Positions 1 to 8,817 of a stretch of 8,817 bases of DNA are shown here, piece by piece. Each line of letters opens with the position of its first letter. Positions within the stretch are counted from its first letter, which is position 1. Origin of the DNA: Oscillospiraceae bacterium. Lineage in GTDB: Bacteria; Bacillota; Clostridia; Oscillospirales; Oscillospiraceae. The DNA is taken from assembly GCA_031263805.1 (NCBI GenBank), contig JAISFB010000205.1, forward strand, positions 1 through 8,817. Direction: 5' to 3'. Below the pieces are notes generated by a model that was not told the origin of the DNA, made no database searches, and saw only the letters and a list, made by a program, of their open reading frames with translations. A program made the translations under genes and the position numbers.

Positions 1-3274
<3,274 letters not shown>

Positions 3275-3278
<4 letters not shown>

Positions 3279-6200
3279 AGAATGTCCTCCTCATCCTCGC
3301 TGTCAATATTGACATCCTCGTCGTCCTCGTCGTCGTTCTCGTCAAAGCCGAGTATGTCGCCGGCGTCCTCTATCGAGAAGCCGCTCTTTTCAAATTCCTT
3401 GTCGTCGGAGCCGTATTCTCCCGACCCGCGCATGGCGTCGCGGAAGTCGTCGCCGATGATGTTGTCCTCCTCCTCGGTTTTAAGCGTGATCTCATTGCCG
3501 TTCTCGTCGAGCACGCGCATACTCAGGCAGAGCGATTGCAACTCTTTGACGAGCACCTTGAACGACTCCGGCACGCCGGGCTTCGGGATATTGCGCCCTT
3601 TTACGATGGATTCGTAAGTGCGCACGCGCCCGACCGTATCGTCCGATTTGACTGTCAGTATTTCCTGAAGCGTATACGCCGCTCCGTAGGCCTCCAGAGC
3701 CCAGACCTCCATTTCACCGAAGCGCTGTCCGCCGAACTGAGCCTTGCCGCCGAGCGGCTGCTGCGTGACGAGCGAATACGGGCCCGTGCTGCGCGCGTGT
3801 ATCTTGTCGTCAACAAGATGATGCAGCTTCAAAAAGTAGATATAGCCCACGGTCACGGGACTGTCGAACGCGTCGCCCGTCCTGCCGTCGTACAGGACGC
3901 TTTTACCGTCCTCCCTGAGCCCCGCGAGCTTTAAGGTATCCCATATATCGCGCTCGGTGGCGCCGTTGAATACGGGCGTCGCGATCTTCCAGCCGAGCGT
4001 TTTGGCCGCGTAGCCGAGATGCACCTCCAAAACCTGCCCGATATTCATACGCGCCGGCACCCCGAGCGGGTTGAGGACGATATCGAGCGGCGTGCCGTCC
4101 GGCAGATAAGGCATATCCTCCTGCGGCATTATGCGCGAGACGACGCCCTTGTTTCCGTGGCGTCCCGCCATCTTGTCCCCGACGCTTATTTTCCGCTTCT
4201 GAGCAATATAGCAGCGCACTATCATATTGACGCCGGGATTCATCTCGTCGCCGTTGTCCCGCGTGAAAACGCGCACGTCCACGACGATGCCGCTCTCTCC
4301 GTGGGGGACCTTCAGCGACGTGTCGCGCACCTCGCGCGCCTTTTCTCCGAAAATCGCGCGGAGCAGGCGTTCCTCCGCCGTCAGGTCCGTTTCGCCCTTG
4401 GGCGTGACCTTTCCGACGAGGATGTCGCCCGCGCGGACCTCGGCGCCGATGTGGATTATCCCGCGGTCGTCGAGATAACGCAGCGCGTCCTCTCCCACGC
4501 CGGGGATATCGCGCGTGATCTCCTCCGGGCCGAGCTTTGTGTCGCGCGCGTCCACCTCGTGCTCCTCTATGTGTATCGACGTGAAAACGTCGTCGTAGGC
4601 CAAGCGCTCGTTTATTAAAATCGCGTCCTCGTAGTTATAGCCCTCCCAGGTCATAAAGCCGACGAGGACGTTTTTGCCGAGCGCGATCTCGCCGTTGCTC
4701 GTGGAGGGGCCGTCGGCGAGCACGTCGCCCTTCGCGACGCGCTCGTGCACGGCGACGACGGGGCGCTGGTTCGTACACGTTCCGTTGTTGGAGCGCGAGA
4801 ACTTTGTCAGCGGATAATCCTTTTCGTCCCCGCCGTCATAGCGCACCTTGACGTTTGTCGCGGAGACCGCAGTCACGACGCCGTCGCCCTCGGATATCCG
4901 CACGACAGTCGAGTCGGCGGCGCATTTGTGCTCTATGCCCGTCGCCACGATAGGCGCCTCGGGCAAAAGCAGCGGGACGGCCTGACGCTGCATATTCGCG
5001 CCCATCAGCGCGCGGTTGGCCTCGCCGTTCTCCAAAAACGGTATCATCGCCGTCGCCACGGACACCATCATCATCGGGGACACGTCGATAAAATCTATGC
5101 GCTCGCGCTCGACTGCGACTATTTCGTCGCGGTGGCGGCACGTTACGCGCTCGTTTACAAGGCGTCCGTTTTCGTCGAGCGGCTCCGTCGCCTGGGCGAC
5201 GAAATAGTCGTCCTCCACGTCGGCGGTCAGATACTCTACCTCATCGGTTATCACGCCTGTTTTCTTGTCCACCCGGCTGTACGGCGCGACGATGAAGCCG
5301 TATTCGTTGACGCGCGCGTAGCTCGCGAGATAGCCTATAAGCCCGATGTTGGGGCCCTCGGGCGTCTCTATCGGGCACATCCGCCCGTAGTGCGTGTAAT
5401 GCACGTCGCGCACGTCAAGGCCCGCTCTTTCACGCGAGAGCCCGCCGGGGCCGAGCGCGGAGAGGCGGCGTTTATGCGTCAGCTCCGCGAGCGGATTCGT
5501 CTGATCCATAAACTGCGACAGCGGGGACGAGCCGAAAAATTCCTTTATCTTCGCCGTCACCGTGCGCACGTTGATAAGCGACTGCGGCGTGATTATCTCG
5601 TCCGAGACCGTCATTTTATCGCGTATCATACGCTCCATATTTGAAAAGCCGAGGCGGAACTGATTTTGCAGCAGCTCTCCGACGCTTCGCATACGGCGGT
5701 TCCCGAGGTGGTCGATATCGCTCGGCGAGCCTATTCCGTTCGCGAGACAGTTTAAGTAGTTCGCCGCCGCGAAAATATCGTCCGGTATTATATGGCCCGG
5801 GATAAGCTCGTCAACTCTTTCGATTATCGCGTCGCGGAGGGCCTTGCTTTTCCCCTCGTACTTATCCAAAAGCTCTTTCAGTATGATAAATCTTACGCGC
5901 TCGCGGATGCCGAGCTCCTTCGGGTCAAAGTCCACGAAGCCGTCGAGCCTCACCATACCGTTTGAGAACATTACGACGTTCCGCCCGTCAACCTCGACGG
6001 TGGCGCCCGCGACGCCGCGGGCCTCTATCTCCGCCGCGCGCTCGCGCGTTAAAACCTCCCCGGCCTCCGCGATGATCTCTCCGGTCATCGGGTCCGCCGC
6101 GGGCATGGCGAGCTTCGCTCCGTTCAGCCGCGCCCCGAGGGCAAGCTTTTTGTTGAACATATAGCGCCCGACCTTGGAAATATCGTACCGCCGAGGGTCG

Positions 6201-7033
6201 AAAAACATATTGTTCAAAAGTATCTCGGCGCTGTCCACTGTCGGGGGCTCGCCCGGTCTCAGGCGTTTATACACCTCGATGAGCGCCTCCTCGCGCGAAA
6301 CGCAAACATCGCGCTCAAGCGTCGCCGTGATCCGCTCGTCGCCGCCGAAAATCGCTTTCAGCTGCTCCGGGGTCTCCGCGCCGCCCTCGCCGCCCGGCAT
6401 GGACAGCCAAGTCACGGGGTCGCTCCCGCGGCGCCCTATCGACCGCAGCAGCCAAGTCACCGGCAGCTTGCGGTTCCTGTCTATGCGCACGAAAAAGCTG
6501 TCGGACGCGTCGGTTTCGTACTCCAGCCACGCGCCTCTGTACGGAATAAGCGTCGCGGTGAAAATCTCTCCCGTCGTTTTCGGATCGACGCCCTTGTTAA
6601 AATACGCGCTGGGCGAGCGCACGATCTGAGAGACGACGACGCGCTCCGCGCCGTTTATAATAAAGGTACCCGCCTGAGTCATCATAGGGAAATCCCCCAT
6701 AAATATCTCCTGCTCCTTTATTTCCTCCGTCTCGCGGTTGCGCAGGCGGACGCTGACCCAGATCGGCGCGGCGTAGGTCACGTCGCGCGCCTTGCATTCC
6801 TCGACCGAATACTTGGGCTTGTCGTCCATCCTGTAATCGATGAACGTGAGCTCGAGGTTCCCCGTGTGGTCGGTAATTTCCGCCACATCGCGAAACACCT
6901 CGCGCAGCCCTGTTTCAAGGAACCATTTGTAGGAATCCTTCTGAACCTCGAGAAGGTTCGGCATCTCCCGGATTTCCGGACGCTTCGCGTAGCTCATACG
7001 CTCAGTTTTGCCGTACATTACGCTCTTGGGCAA
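3275..7033 (-). CDS. rpoB: DNA-directed RNA polymerase subunit beta
   Basis: This is the complete 1252-residue beta subunit of the RNA polymerase core. The TTG start (7033-7031) is preferred because AAGGAG lies 9 nt upstream and the resulting N terminus ([18 protein letters not shown]) resembles clostridial RpoB; the next in-frame ATG is five codons in. Landmarks are the N-terminal [12 protein letters not shown] motif (24-35), lobe sequences with a Clostridia-like insert at about 300-355, the rifampicin region at about 500-535, the active-site motif [12 protein letters not shown] (952-963), and the C-terminal anchor [21 protein letters not shown] (1091-1111). Rifampicin-contact residues look wild type: D510, H520, S525 and L527 correspond to E. 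coli D516, H526, S531 and L533, which predicts no target-based resistance at those sites. The last 25 residues are almost all Asp/Glu. The gene is followed by rpoC in an ATGA overlap; no rplL precedes it. Confidence 0.99.
3286..3291 (-). promoter_or_regulatory. Shine-Dalgarno of rpoC inside the rpoB tail
   Basis: AGGAGG reads leftward here, 7 nt before the rpoC ATG. It is made by the Glu-Glu-Asp codons at the end of rpoB, so ribosomes finishing rpoB are placed to restart on rpoC. This supports coupled translation of the two large subunits. Confidence 0.85.
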
Positions 7034-7042
7034 TGAGTATCA

Positions 7043-7048
7043 CTCCTT
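7043..7048 (-). promoter_or_regulatory. Shine-Dalgarno of rpoB, deciding the TTG start
   Basis: AAGGAG reads leftward and is followed by 9 nt and then TTG at 7033-7031. The spacing fits the TTG; the in-frame ATG five codons further in would be 24 nt away, too far. A near repeat (TAGCTGTT / TAACTGTT on the + strand, 15 bp apart at 7051 and 7066) lies just upstream; its meaning is unknown. Confidence 0.8.
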
Positions 7049-7088
7049 AGTAGCTGTTAGTTTGGTAACTGTTCAATCAGTCGGCGGC

Positions 7089-7117
7089 CGTCCGTCTTTG
7101 CGGGAACGGACGTTTTT
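7089..7117 (+). terminator. Hairpin followed by T5; intrinsic terminator on + strand or rpoB leader hairpin
   Basis: A perfect 7-bp stem (CGTCCGT / ACGGACG) with a 10-nt loop is followed directly by five T on the + strand. That is the form of a Rho-independent terminator for rightward transcription, here antisense to the rpoB leader. Read leftward there is no T-tract, so in the rpoB mRNA it would be only a leader hairpin. No rightward gene lies to its left, so its use as a terminator is uncertain. Confidence 0.4.
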
Positions 7118-7163
7118 CGGTTTTGATACGCCCGGAGCGGTTGTCATATATCTGCGACAGGTA

Positions 7164-7193
7164 TTGACTTTTGCCGCGGCGGCGTTGTATACT
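7164..7193 (+). promoter_or_regulatory. Possible rightward promoter inside the rpoB leader, facing the rpoB promoter
   Basis: TTGACT (7164-7169), an 18-nt spacer, then TATACT (7188-7193) match the sigma-70/SigA consensus at 10 of 12 positions. Transcription would start near 7200 and run rightward through the leftward rpoB promoter. There is no convincing gene immediately downstream; the first is the antitoxin at 7406, which has its own promoter. It may make an antisense RNA, or be a relic or a chance match. Confidence 0.4.
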
Positions 7194-7260
7194 ACTTTTA
7201 ACGACTTAGTGTATAAGATGGGGGATTATTCCTCAATCGCAAACGGCAGCATAGCGACCT

Positions 7261-7289
7261 ATTGTATCAGCTTGTTTTCCGCTTGTCAA
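7261..7289 (-). promoter_or_regulatory. rpoBC promoter (SigA-type)
   Basis: Reading leftward, TTGACA (7289-7284), a 17-nt spacer and TACAAT (7266-7261) match the consensus at 11 of 12 positions. Upstream on the same strand lie A-tracts (complement of 7293-7297, 7301-7304 and the A5T6 stretch at 7312-7322) in the place of an UP element, expected for a gene needing high expression. The predicted transcription start is about 7254. Confidence 0.8.
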
Positions 7290-7311
7290 CATCTTTTTGA
7301 TTTTCACGCAT

Positions 7312-7337
7312 AAAAAATTTTTCGCCCTCCGGAGGCG
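7312..7337 (-). other. GC-rich palindrome next to an A5T6 tract
   Basis: The palindrome CCTCCGGAGG lies within 7323-7337. Leftward it is followed by A5 then T6, so it could be a weak terminator shielding the rpoB promoter from leftward read-through. It could equally be a bent UP-like segment serving either divergent promoter. The stem needs a bulge to extend, so the terminator reading is weak. Confidence 0.25.
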
Positions 7338-7340
7338 CGC

Positions 7341-7369
7341 TTGACAAAGGTTTCCGCGCTGTATATACT
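7341..7369 (+). promoter_or_regulatory. Promoter of the AbrB/MazE-type antitoxin gene
   Basis: TTGACA (7341-7346), a 17-nt spacer and TATACT (7364-7369) give a near-consensus SigA promoter (11 of 12). It points away from rpoB. The -10 overlaps the repeated palindrome described separately, so a bound repressor would block polymerase. Confidence 0.8.
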
Positions 7370-7389
7370 ATAGTCGGAAACTATAGTCG
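7350..7389 (+). promoter_or_regulatory. Probable autoregulatory operator: two tandem ACTATAGT palindromes
   Basis: ACTATAGTCG occurs twice, at 7367-7376 and 7380-7389, 13 bp apart. The core ACTATAGT is its own reverse complement. The first copy overlaps the -10 and the second covers the start of the transcript. A further inverted pair, GTTTCCG (7350-7356) and CGGAAAC (7375-7381), brackets the -10. MazE/AbrB-family antitoxins are known to bind palindromes in their own promoters, so the encoded protein is the likely ligand; that step is inference. Confidence 0.6.
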
Positions 7390-7405
7390 AAAGGAGCCGG
7401 GCTTC

Positions 7406-7651
7406 ATGCAGTCAACTATTCAAAAATGGGGAAACAGTCAGGCCGTTCGCTTGCCAAAGGCCATACTCGAAATTGCCTGTTTAGCGGAGAGCGAACCGGT
7501 GCAGATCGTAGCCGAGCCTGATAAAATCATCATCAAGAAAGCATTTGAAAGAAAGCACCGCACACTGGCGGAAAGGCTTGAAGGCTTTGAGGGTGAGTAT
7601 GTGTTCGAGGAATGGGATACAGGTCCGCCGGTAGGGCGAGAGGTGTGGTGA
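7406..7651 (+). CDS. AbrB/MazE/SpoVT-type antitoxin, without its toxin
   Basis: This 81-residue protein begins QSTIQKWGNSQAVRLPKAIL, the swapped-hairpin DNA-binding fold of the MazE/AbrB/SpoVT family (residues about 3-45, including the PVQIV and DKIIIKK strands). Residues about 46-81 (TLAERLEGFEGEY...EEWDTGPPVG) match the C-terminal tail that in MazE-like antitoxins wraps the toxin. AAGGAG lies 9 nt before the ATG. In its usual setting a MazF/PemK ribonuclease gene follows with overlapping start and stop. Here TGATG is present at 7649-7653, but the frame from that ATG stops after 23 residues and contains no MazF motif. The antitoxin is therefore probably an orphan that still regulates its own promoter. 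The family call is strong; the statement that the lost partner was MazF is inference. Confidence 0.88.
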   Translation: MQSTIQKWGNSQAVRLPKAILEIACLAESEPVQIVAEPDKIIIKKAFERKHRTLAERLEGFEGEYVFEEWDTGPPVGREVW

Positions 7652-7748
7652 TGCCCTATTGCGCCAACCTAAGCAGTTTTTTGAAGCGTATCGCGGCAAA
7701 GAAAAACTCTCGCCACCGGTGAGAGAAATGGAGAAACGTCAAATATGA
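7651..7748 (+). pseudogene. Remnant: fragment of a DUF1016 N-terminal domain where the toxin should be
   Basis: Positions 7671-7729 match 8000-8058 inside the next gene at 55 of 59 bases. In the matching frame they encode KQFFEAYRGKEKLSPPVRE, a conserved stretch of DUF1016 N-terminal domains. The frame then runs into MEKRQI and stops at 7746-7748, overlapping the next ATG. The antitoxin-linked ATG at 7651 reads a different frame and gives only MPYCANLSS... with a stop at 7720-7722. The segment therefore looks like a scar joining the end of the antitoxin gene to a piece of another DUF1016 gene. No function is expected, though the DNA up to 7733 supplies the ribosome binding site of the next gene. 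Confidence 0.65.
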
Positions 7749-8137
7749 ACGACAAACCGGTTCCGAGCGGCGAGAACGCTTTTGACGAAGTCATTGCCAT
7801 CATCGACAATGCCCGCGAGAACGCTTTCCGCGCCGTTAATCGGGAACTCATCAATATGTACTGGGACATCGGCAAGTATGTGAGCCGCCGCGTCGCCGAG
7901 GGTGGTTGGTGCAAAGCCGTGGTCAAGGACTTCTCGGACTTCATCCAGAGTCGCTATGTTGGCATCAAAGGGTTTTCGCCGCAGAATATCTGGCGAATGA
8001 AGCAGTTTTTTGAAACATATCGCGGCAAAGAAATACTCTCGCCACTGGTGAGAGAAATTAGCTGGACGAACAACCTCTTGATAATGATGGCTGCGAAAAT
8101 AGACTGTCCGGCGACACGCTATTTTCGGTACGAGTGA
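7745..8137 (+). CDS. Truncated DUF1016 (YhcG-like) protein, N-terminal domain only
   Basis: The 130-residue product matches the N-terminal domain of DUF1016/YhcG proteins across residues about 12-117: NRELINMYWDIGKYVS (32-47), GFSPQNIWRMKQFFETYRG (76-94) and LVREISWTNNLLIM (101-114). Full-length members have about 330-380 residues and end in a PDDEXK-type nuclease domain; that half is missing. After about residue 117 the sequence (AAKIDCPATRYFRYE) departs from the family and stops, so the gene was probably cut by a deletion or insertion near position 8095. GGAG at 7730-7733 lies 11 nt before the ATG, so it may still be translated. Members of this family have been linked to defence and restriction loci. 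A nuclease activity cannot be expected here. Isoleucine is mostly ATC/ATT, unlike rpoC. Confidence 0.8.
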   Translation: MNDKPVPSGENAFDEVIAIIDNARENAFRAVNRELINMYWDIGKYVSRRVAEGGWCKAVVKDFSDFIQSRYVGIKGFSPQNIWRMKQFFETYRGKEILSPLVREISWTNNLLIMMAAKIDCPATRYFRYE

Positions 8138-8258
8138 TAAATTAAAAATGCCCATAAATCAGGAAGTATCAGGAAATAACGACACATAAAAATCAAAATG
8201 ATGAGCTTCGCAGTCATACATATAAACAGAGGGTTAACGCAGAAAGCCGGAATCATGA
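8138..8258. other. AT-rich stretch without a recognised gene
   Basis: This lies between the truncated DUF1016 gene and the converging fragment on the other strand. It is clearly richer in A+T than the rest of the window. It holds a short direct repeat (ATCAGGAA at 8158-8165 and 8168-8175) but no hairpin with a T-tract and no family I recognise. It is probably the scar of whatever removed the end of the DUF1016 gene. Confidence 0.4.
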
Positions 8259-8540
8259 CTACTCCAAATTTGCTGTTTCCCGCTGATACACAGGCGGCTC
8301 GCCGGGGCGCCATAGGACTTCCTCCCAGCCTGGCAGGGCGAAGAAGTCGCTCACTTTAAAAGGCGTCGTGCTGTAAAAGCAGTCCGGGAACACAACCGTT
8401 TTCCGGCATCGCGCCGTTGCCAAAATATCGCAGATGCCGCTGCGGAGCCCGATGAACCGGCCCGCGTATTCGGCGGCGGATATGAGCTGGTTCAAGGGGA
8501 TACACAGCGGTCTGGTCCCGCGAATGGCCCGCAACCTCAC
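8259..8540 (-). pseudogene. C-terminal fragment of a glycosyltransferase/polysaccharide-type protein
   Basis: The 93 codons from a GTG at 8540 read ...IRGTRPLCIPLNQLISAAEY..., FIGLRSGICDILATA (29-43), then VVFPD (49-53) and VSDFFALPGWEEV (63-75). The pattern 'GT-PL...L---AEY...F-GLRSG-CD---SA--.K-V--YPD' is one I associate with the C-terminal, nucleotide-sugar-binding end of glycosyltransferase-like proteins in cell-surface polysaccharide clusters. The frame stays open back to about 8636, but no ATG and no ribosome binding site are seen, and there it runs into the promoter of the rightward AbiEi-like gene. It is thus cut off at its 5' end and unlikely to work. The family call rests on motif memory only. 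Confidence 0.45.
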
Positions 8541-8545
8541 GGGAT

Positions 8546-8570
8546 GGCCTCCGTGGGGCCTTATTTTTAT
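8546..8570 (+). terminator. Weak intrinsic terminator candidate
   Basis: GGCCT/GGGCC (8546-8550 and 8556-8560, with one T-G pair) forms a short stem followed by a T-rich run (TTATTTTTAT). It would stop rightward transcripts before the AbiEi-like promoter. The stem is only 4-5 bp, and the T-rich part is also an arm of an inverted repeat, so this may not be a real terminator. Confidence 0.3.
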
Positions 8571-8604
8571 GCAAGTTTCGTTTCCAAAGCAAGCATAAAA
8601 ATAA
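8561..8604. repeat. Perfect 12-bp inverted repeat, upstream half of a double operator-like array
   Basis: TTATTTTTATGC (8561-8572) and its exact reverse complement GCATAAAAATAA (8593-8604) are separated by 20 bp. The arms and part of the centre resemble the next repeat at 8615-8660, as if the two came from a tandem duplication that later diverged (about 11 of 20 central bases still agree). No gene uses it as coding sequence. It probably binds the AbiEi-like regulator together with the second repeat. Confidence 0.65.
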
Positions 8605-8614
8605 AATCCGTCTA

Positions 8615-8643
8615 TTGACTTTTGTGCGAGTTCCGGTTACAGT
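8615..8643 (+). promoter_or_regulatory. Promoter of the AbiEi-like gene
   Basis: TTGACT (8615-8620), a 17-nt spacer and TACAGT (8638-8643) form a SigA-type promoter (9-10 of 12 consensus positions), with transcription starting near 8650. The -35 hexamer is part of the left arm of an inverted repeat whose right arm lies just downstream of the -10. Confidence 0.7.
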
Positions 8644-8660
8644 AAGAGCATAAAAGTCAA
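8615..8660. promoter_or_regulatory. Probable AbiEi operator: inverted repeat around the -10
   Basis: The arms 8615-8627 (TTGACTTTTGTGC) and 8648-8660 (GCATAAAAGTCAA) are reverse complements at 12 of 13 positions. The left arm contains the -35 hexamer and the right arm lies at the start of the transcript. AbiEi antitoxins of the AbiE family are known to repress their own operon by binding inverted repeats in the promoter; this site and the similar repeat just upstream fit that role. Confidence 0.65.
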
Positions 8661-8675
8661 ACGGAGGTGAGCGGC

Positions 8676-8817
8676 GTGACGATGCCCGCAGAACTACAAA
8701 CAATCCTAACGCAGAACGGCGGCACGGTCACCACCGCCCAAGCGAACGCCGTCGGCATCTCAAACGAGCGCCTGCGACTGCTCATGAAATCCGGGAACTT
8801 GGAGCGGGCGGCTTTCG
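8676..8817 (+). CDS. AbiEi-type antitoxin/transcriptional regulator (partial; runs off right edge)
   Basis: The first 47 residues are visible. They begin MTMPAELQTILTQNGGTVTTAQANAV... and continue GISNERLRLLMKSGNLERAAF, the winged helix-turn-helix typical of the N-terminal domain of AbiEi antitoxins (residues about 4-47). In type IV AbiE systems this protein represses its operon and counters the AbiEii nucleotidyltransferase toxin, which would be expected just downstream, outside the window. GGAGG (8663-8667) is 8 nt before the GTG at 8676; the ATG two codons later would be 14 nt away, so GTG is preferred. Since only the N-terminal domain is seen, it could also be a lone AbiEi-domain regulator. 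Confidence 0.75.
   Translation, partial: MTMPAELQTILTQNGGTVTTAQANAVGISNERLRLLMKSGNLERAAF

Larger units (their letters stand above)
7034..7254 (-). promoter_or_regulatory. Long 5' leader of the rpoBC transcript
   Basis: About 220 nt separate the predicted start of transcription from the rpoB start codon. The leader contains no rplL remnant that I can recognise. It has a stable hairpin (arms 7089-7095 and 7106-7112) and a GC palindrome (GCCGCGGC near 7173-7180). A very short ATG frame encoding MLPFAIEE sits at its extreme 5' end without a ribosome binding site; I do not call it a gene. Long leaders before rpoB can carry attenuation or processing sites, but nothing here proves that. Confidence 0.5.

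Noticed and set aside
5460..5560. Possible rifampicin-resistance changes in RpoB
   Set aside because: The residues equivalent to E. coli D516, H526, S531 and L533 are all wild type; other differences (such as Pro for Gln at the position before LSQFMD) look like normal lineage variation.
7190..7260. Leader peptide MLPFAIEE at the 5' end of the rpoB transcript
   Set aside because: The ATG falls at or next to the predicted transcription start without a ribosome binding site, and the peptide shows no regulatory codon run; it is probably chance.
7008..7313. 101-codon + strand frame across the rpoB start and leader, including a tail MGDYSSIANG...
   Set aside because: It overlaps the rpoB start and its near-consensus promoter in antisense. 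No ribosome binding site precedes the first ATG, and I recognise no domain.
7669..8155. Two - strand frames (91 and 138 codons) opposite the DUF1016 gene
   Set aside because: They are antisense to a frame with clear family motifs and have no support of their own.
8138..8258. CRISPR or insertion-sequence remnant in the AT-rich gap
   Set aside because: Only one 8-bp direct repeat with 10-bp period is present; there are no spaced repeats, no terminal inverted repeats and no transposase-like frame.
8119..8313. 64-codon hydrophobic frame on the - strand, a possible small membrane protein
   Set aside because: It overlaps the end of the polysaccharide-type fragment in another frame and spans AT-rich DNA, which yields hydrophobic residues by chance. 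No ribosome binding site is seen.

Overview
The window most likely comes from a fairly GC-rich member of the Bacillota, probably class Clostridia (Oscillospirales-like). I infer this from the beta and beta-prime protein sequences: an N terminus close to clostridial RpoB, beta-prime with no large trigger-loop insertion of the proteobacterial type, and AGGAGG-type ribosome binding sites. No species can be named from the sequence alone.

The left 7 kb is the RNA polymerase core operon, read right to left: rpoB (7033-3275, complete, 1252 codons, TTG start) and rpoC (3278 to beyond position 1, first 1092 codons). The two genes overlap by 4 bases (ATGA), and the rpoC Shine-Dalgarno lies in the codons of the acidic RpoB tail. 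A strong promoter (TTGACA-17-TACAAT, 7289-7261) with A-tracts upstream drives them through a leader of about 220 nt. The usual upstream neighbour rplL is absent. Two things stand out in the polymerase: a roughly 60-residue insert in the beta-prime clamp region carrying four closely spaced cysteines, and the very acidic end of beta.

The right 1.8 kb (7.1-8.8 kb) is an accessory region facing away from rpoB, made of toxin-antitoxin and defence-like genes in various states of decay. It holds an intact AbrB/MazE-type antitoxin with a strong promoter and a repeated palindromic operator, but no toxin follows it. A 59-bp fragment of a DUF1016 (YhcG-like) gene sits where the toxin should be. Next come a DUF1016 gene with its own ribosome binding site but without its C-terminal nuclease half, a leftward C-terminal fragment of what looks like a polysaccharide or glycosyltransferase-type protein, and the start of a rightward AbiEi-type antitoxin gene that runs off the right edge.

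The most notable non-coding structure is upstream of the AbiEi-like gene. Two related inverted repeats lie in tandem (8561-8604 and 8615-8660). They carry four copies of a GCATAAAA-like half-site, and the promoter -10 sits between the arms of the second repeat. This looks like an autoregulatory operator. The accessory genes mostly use ATC/ATT for isoleucine, whereas rpoC prefers ATA, which fits separate origins.
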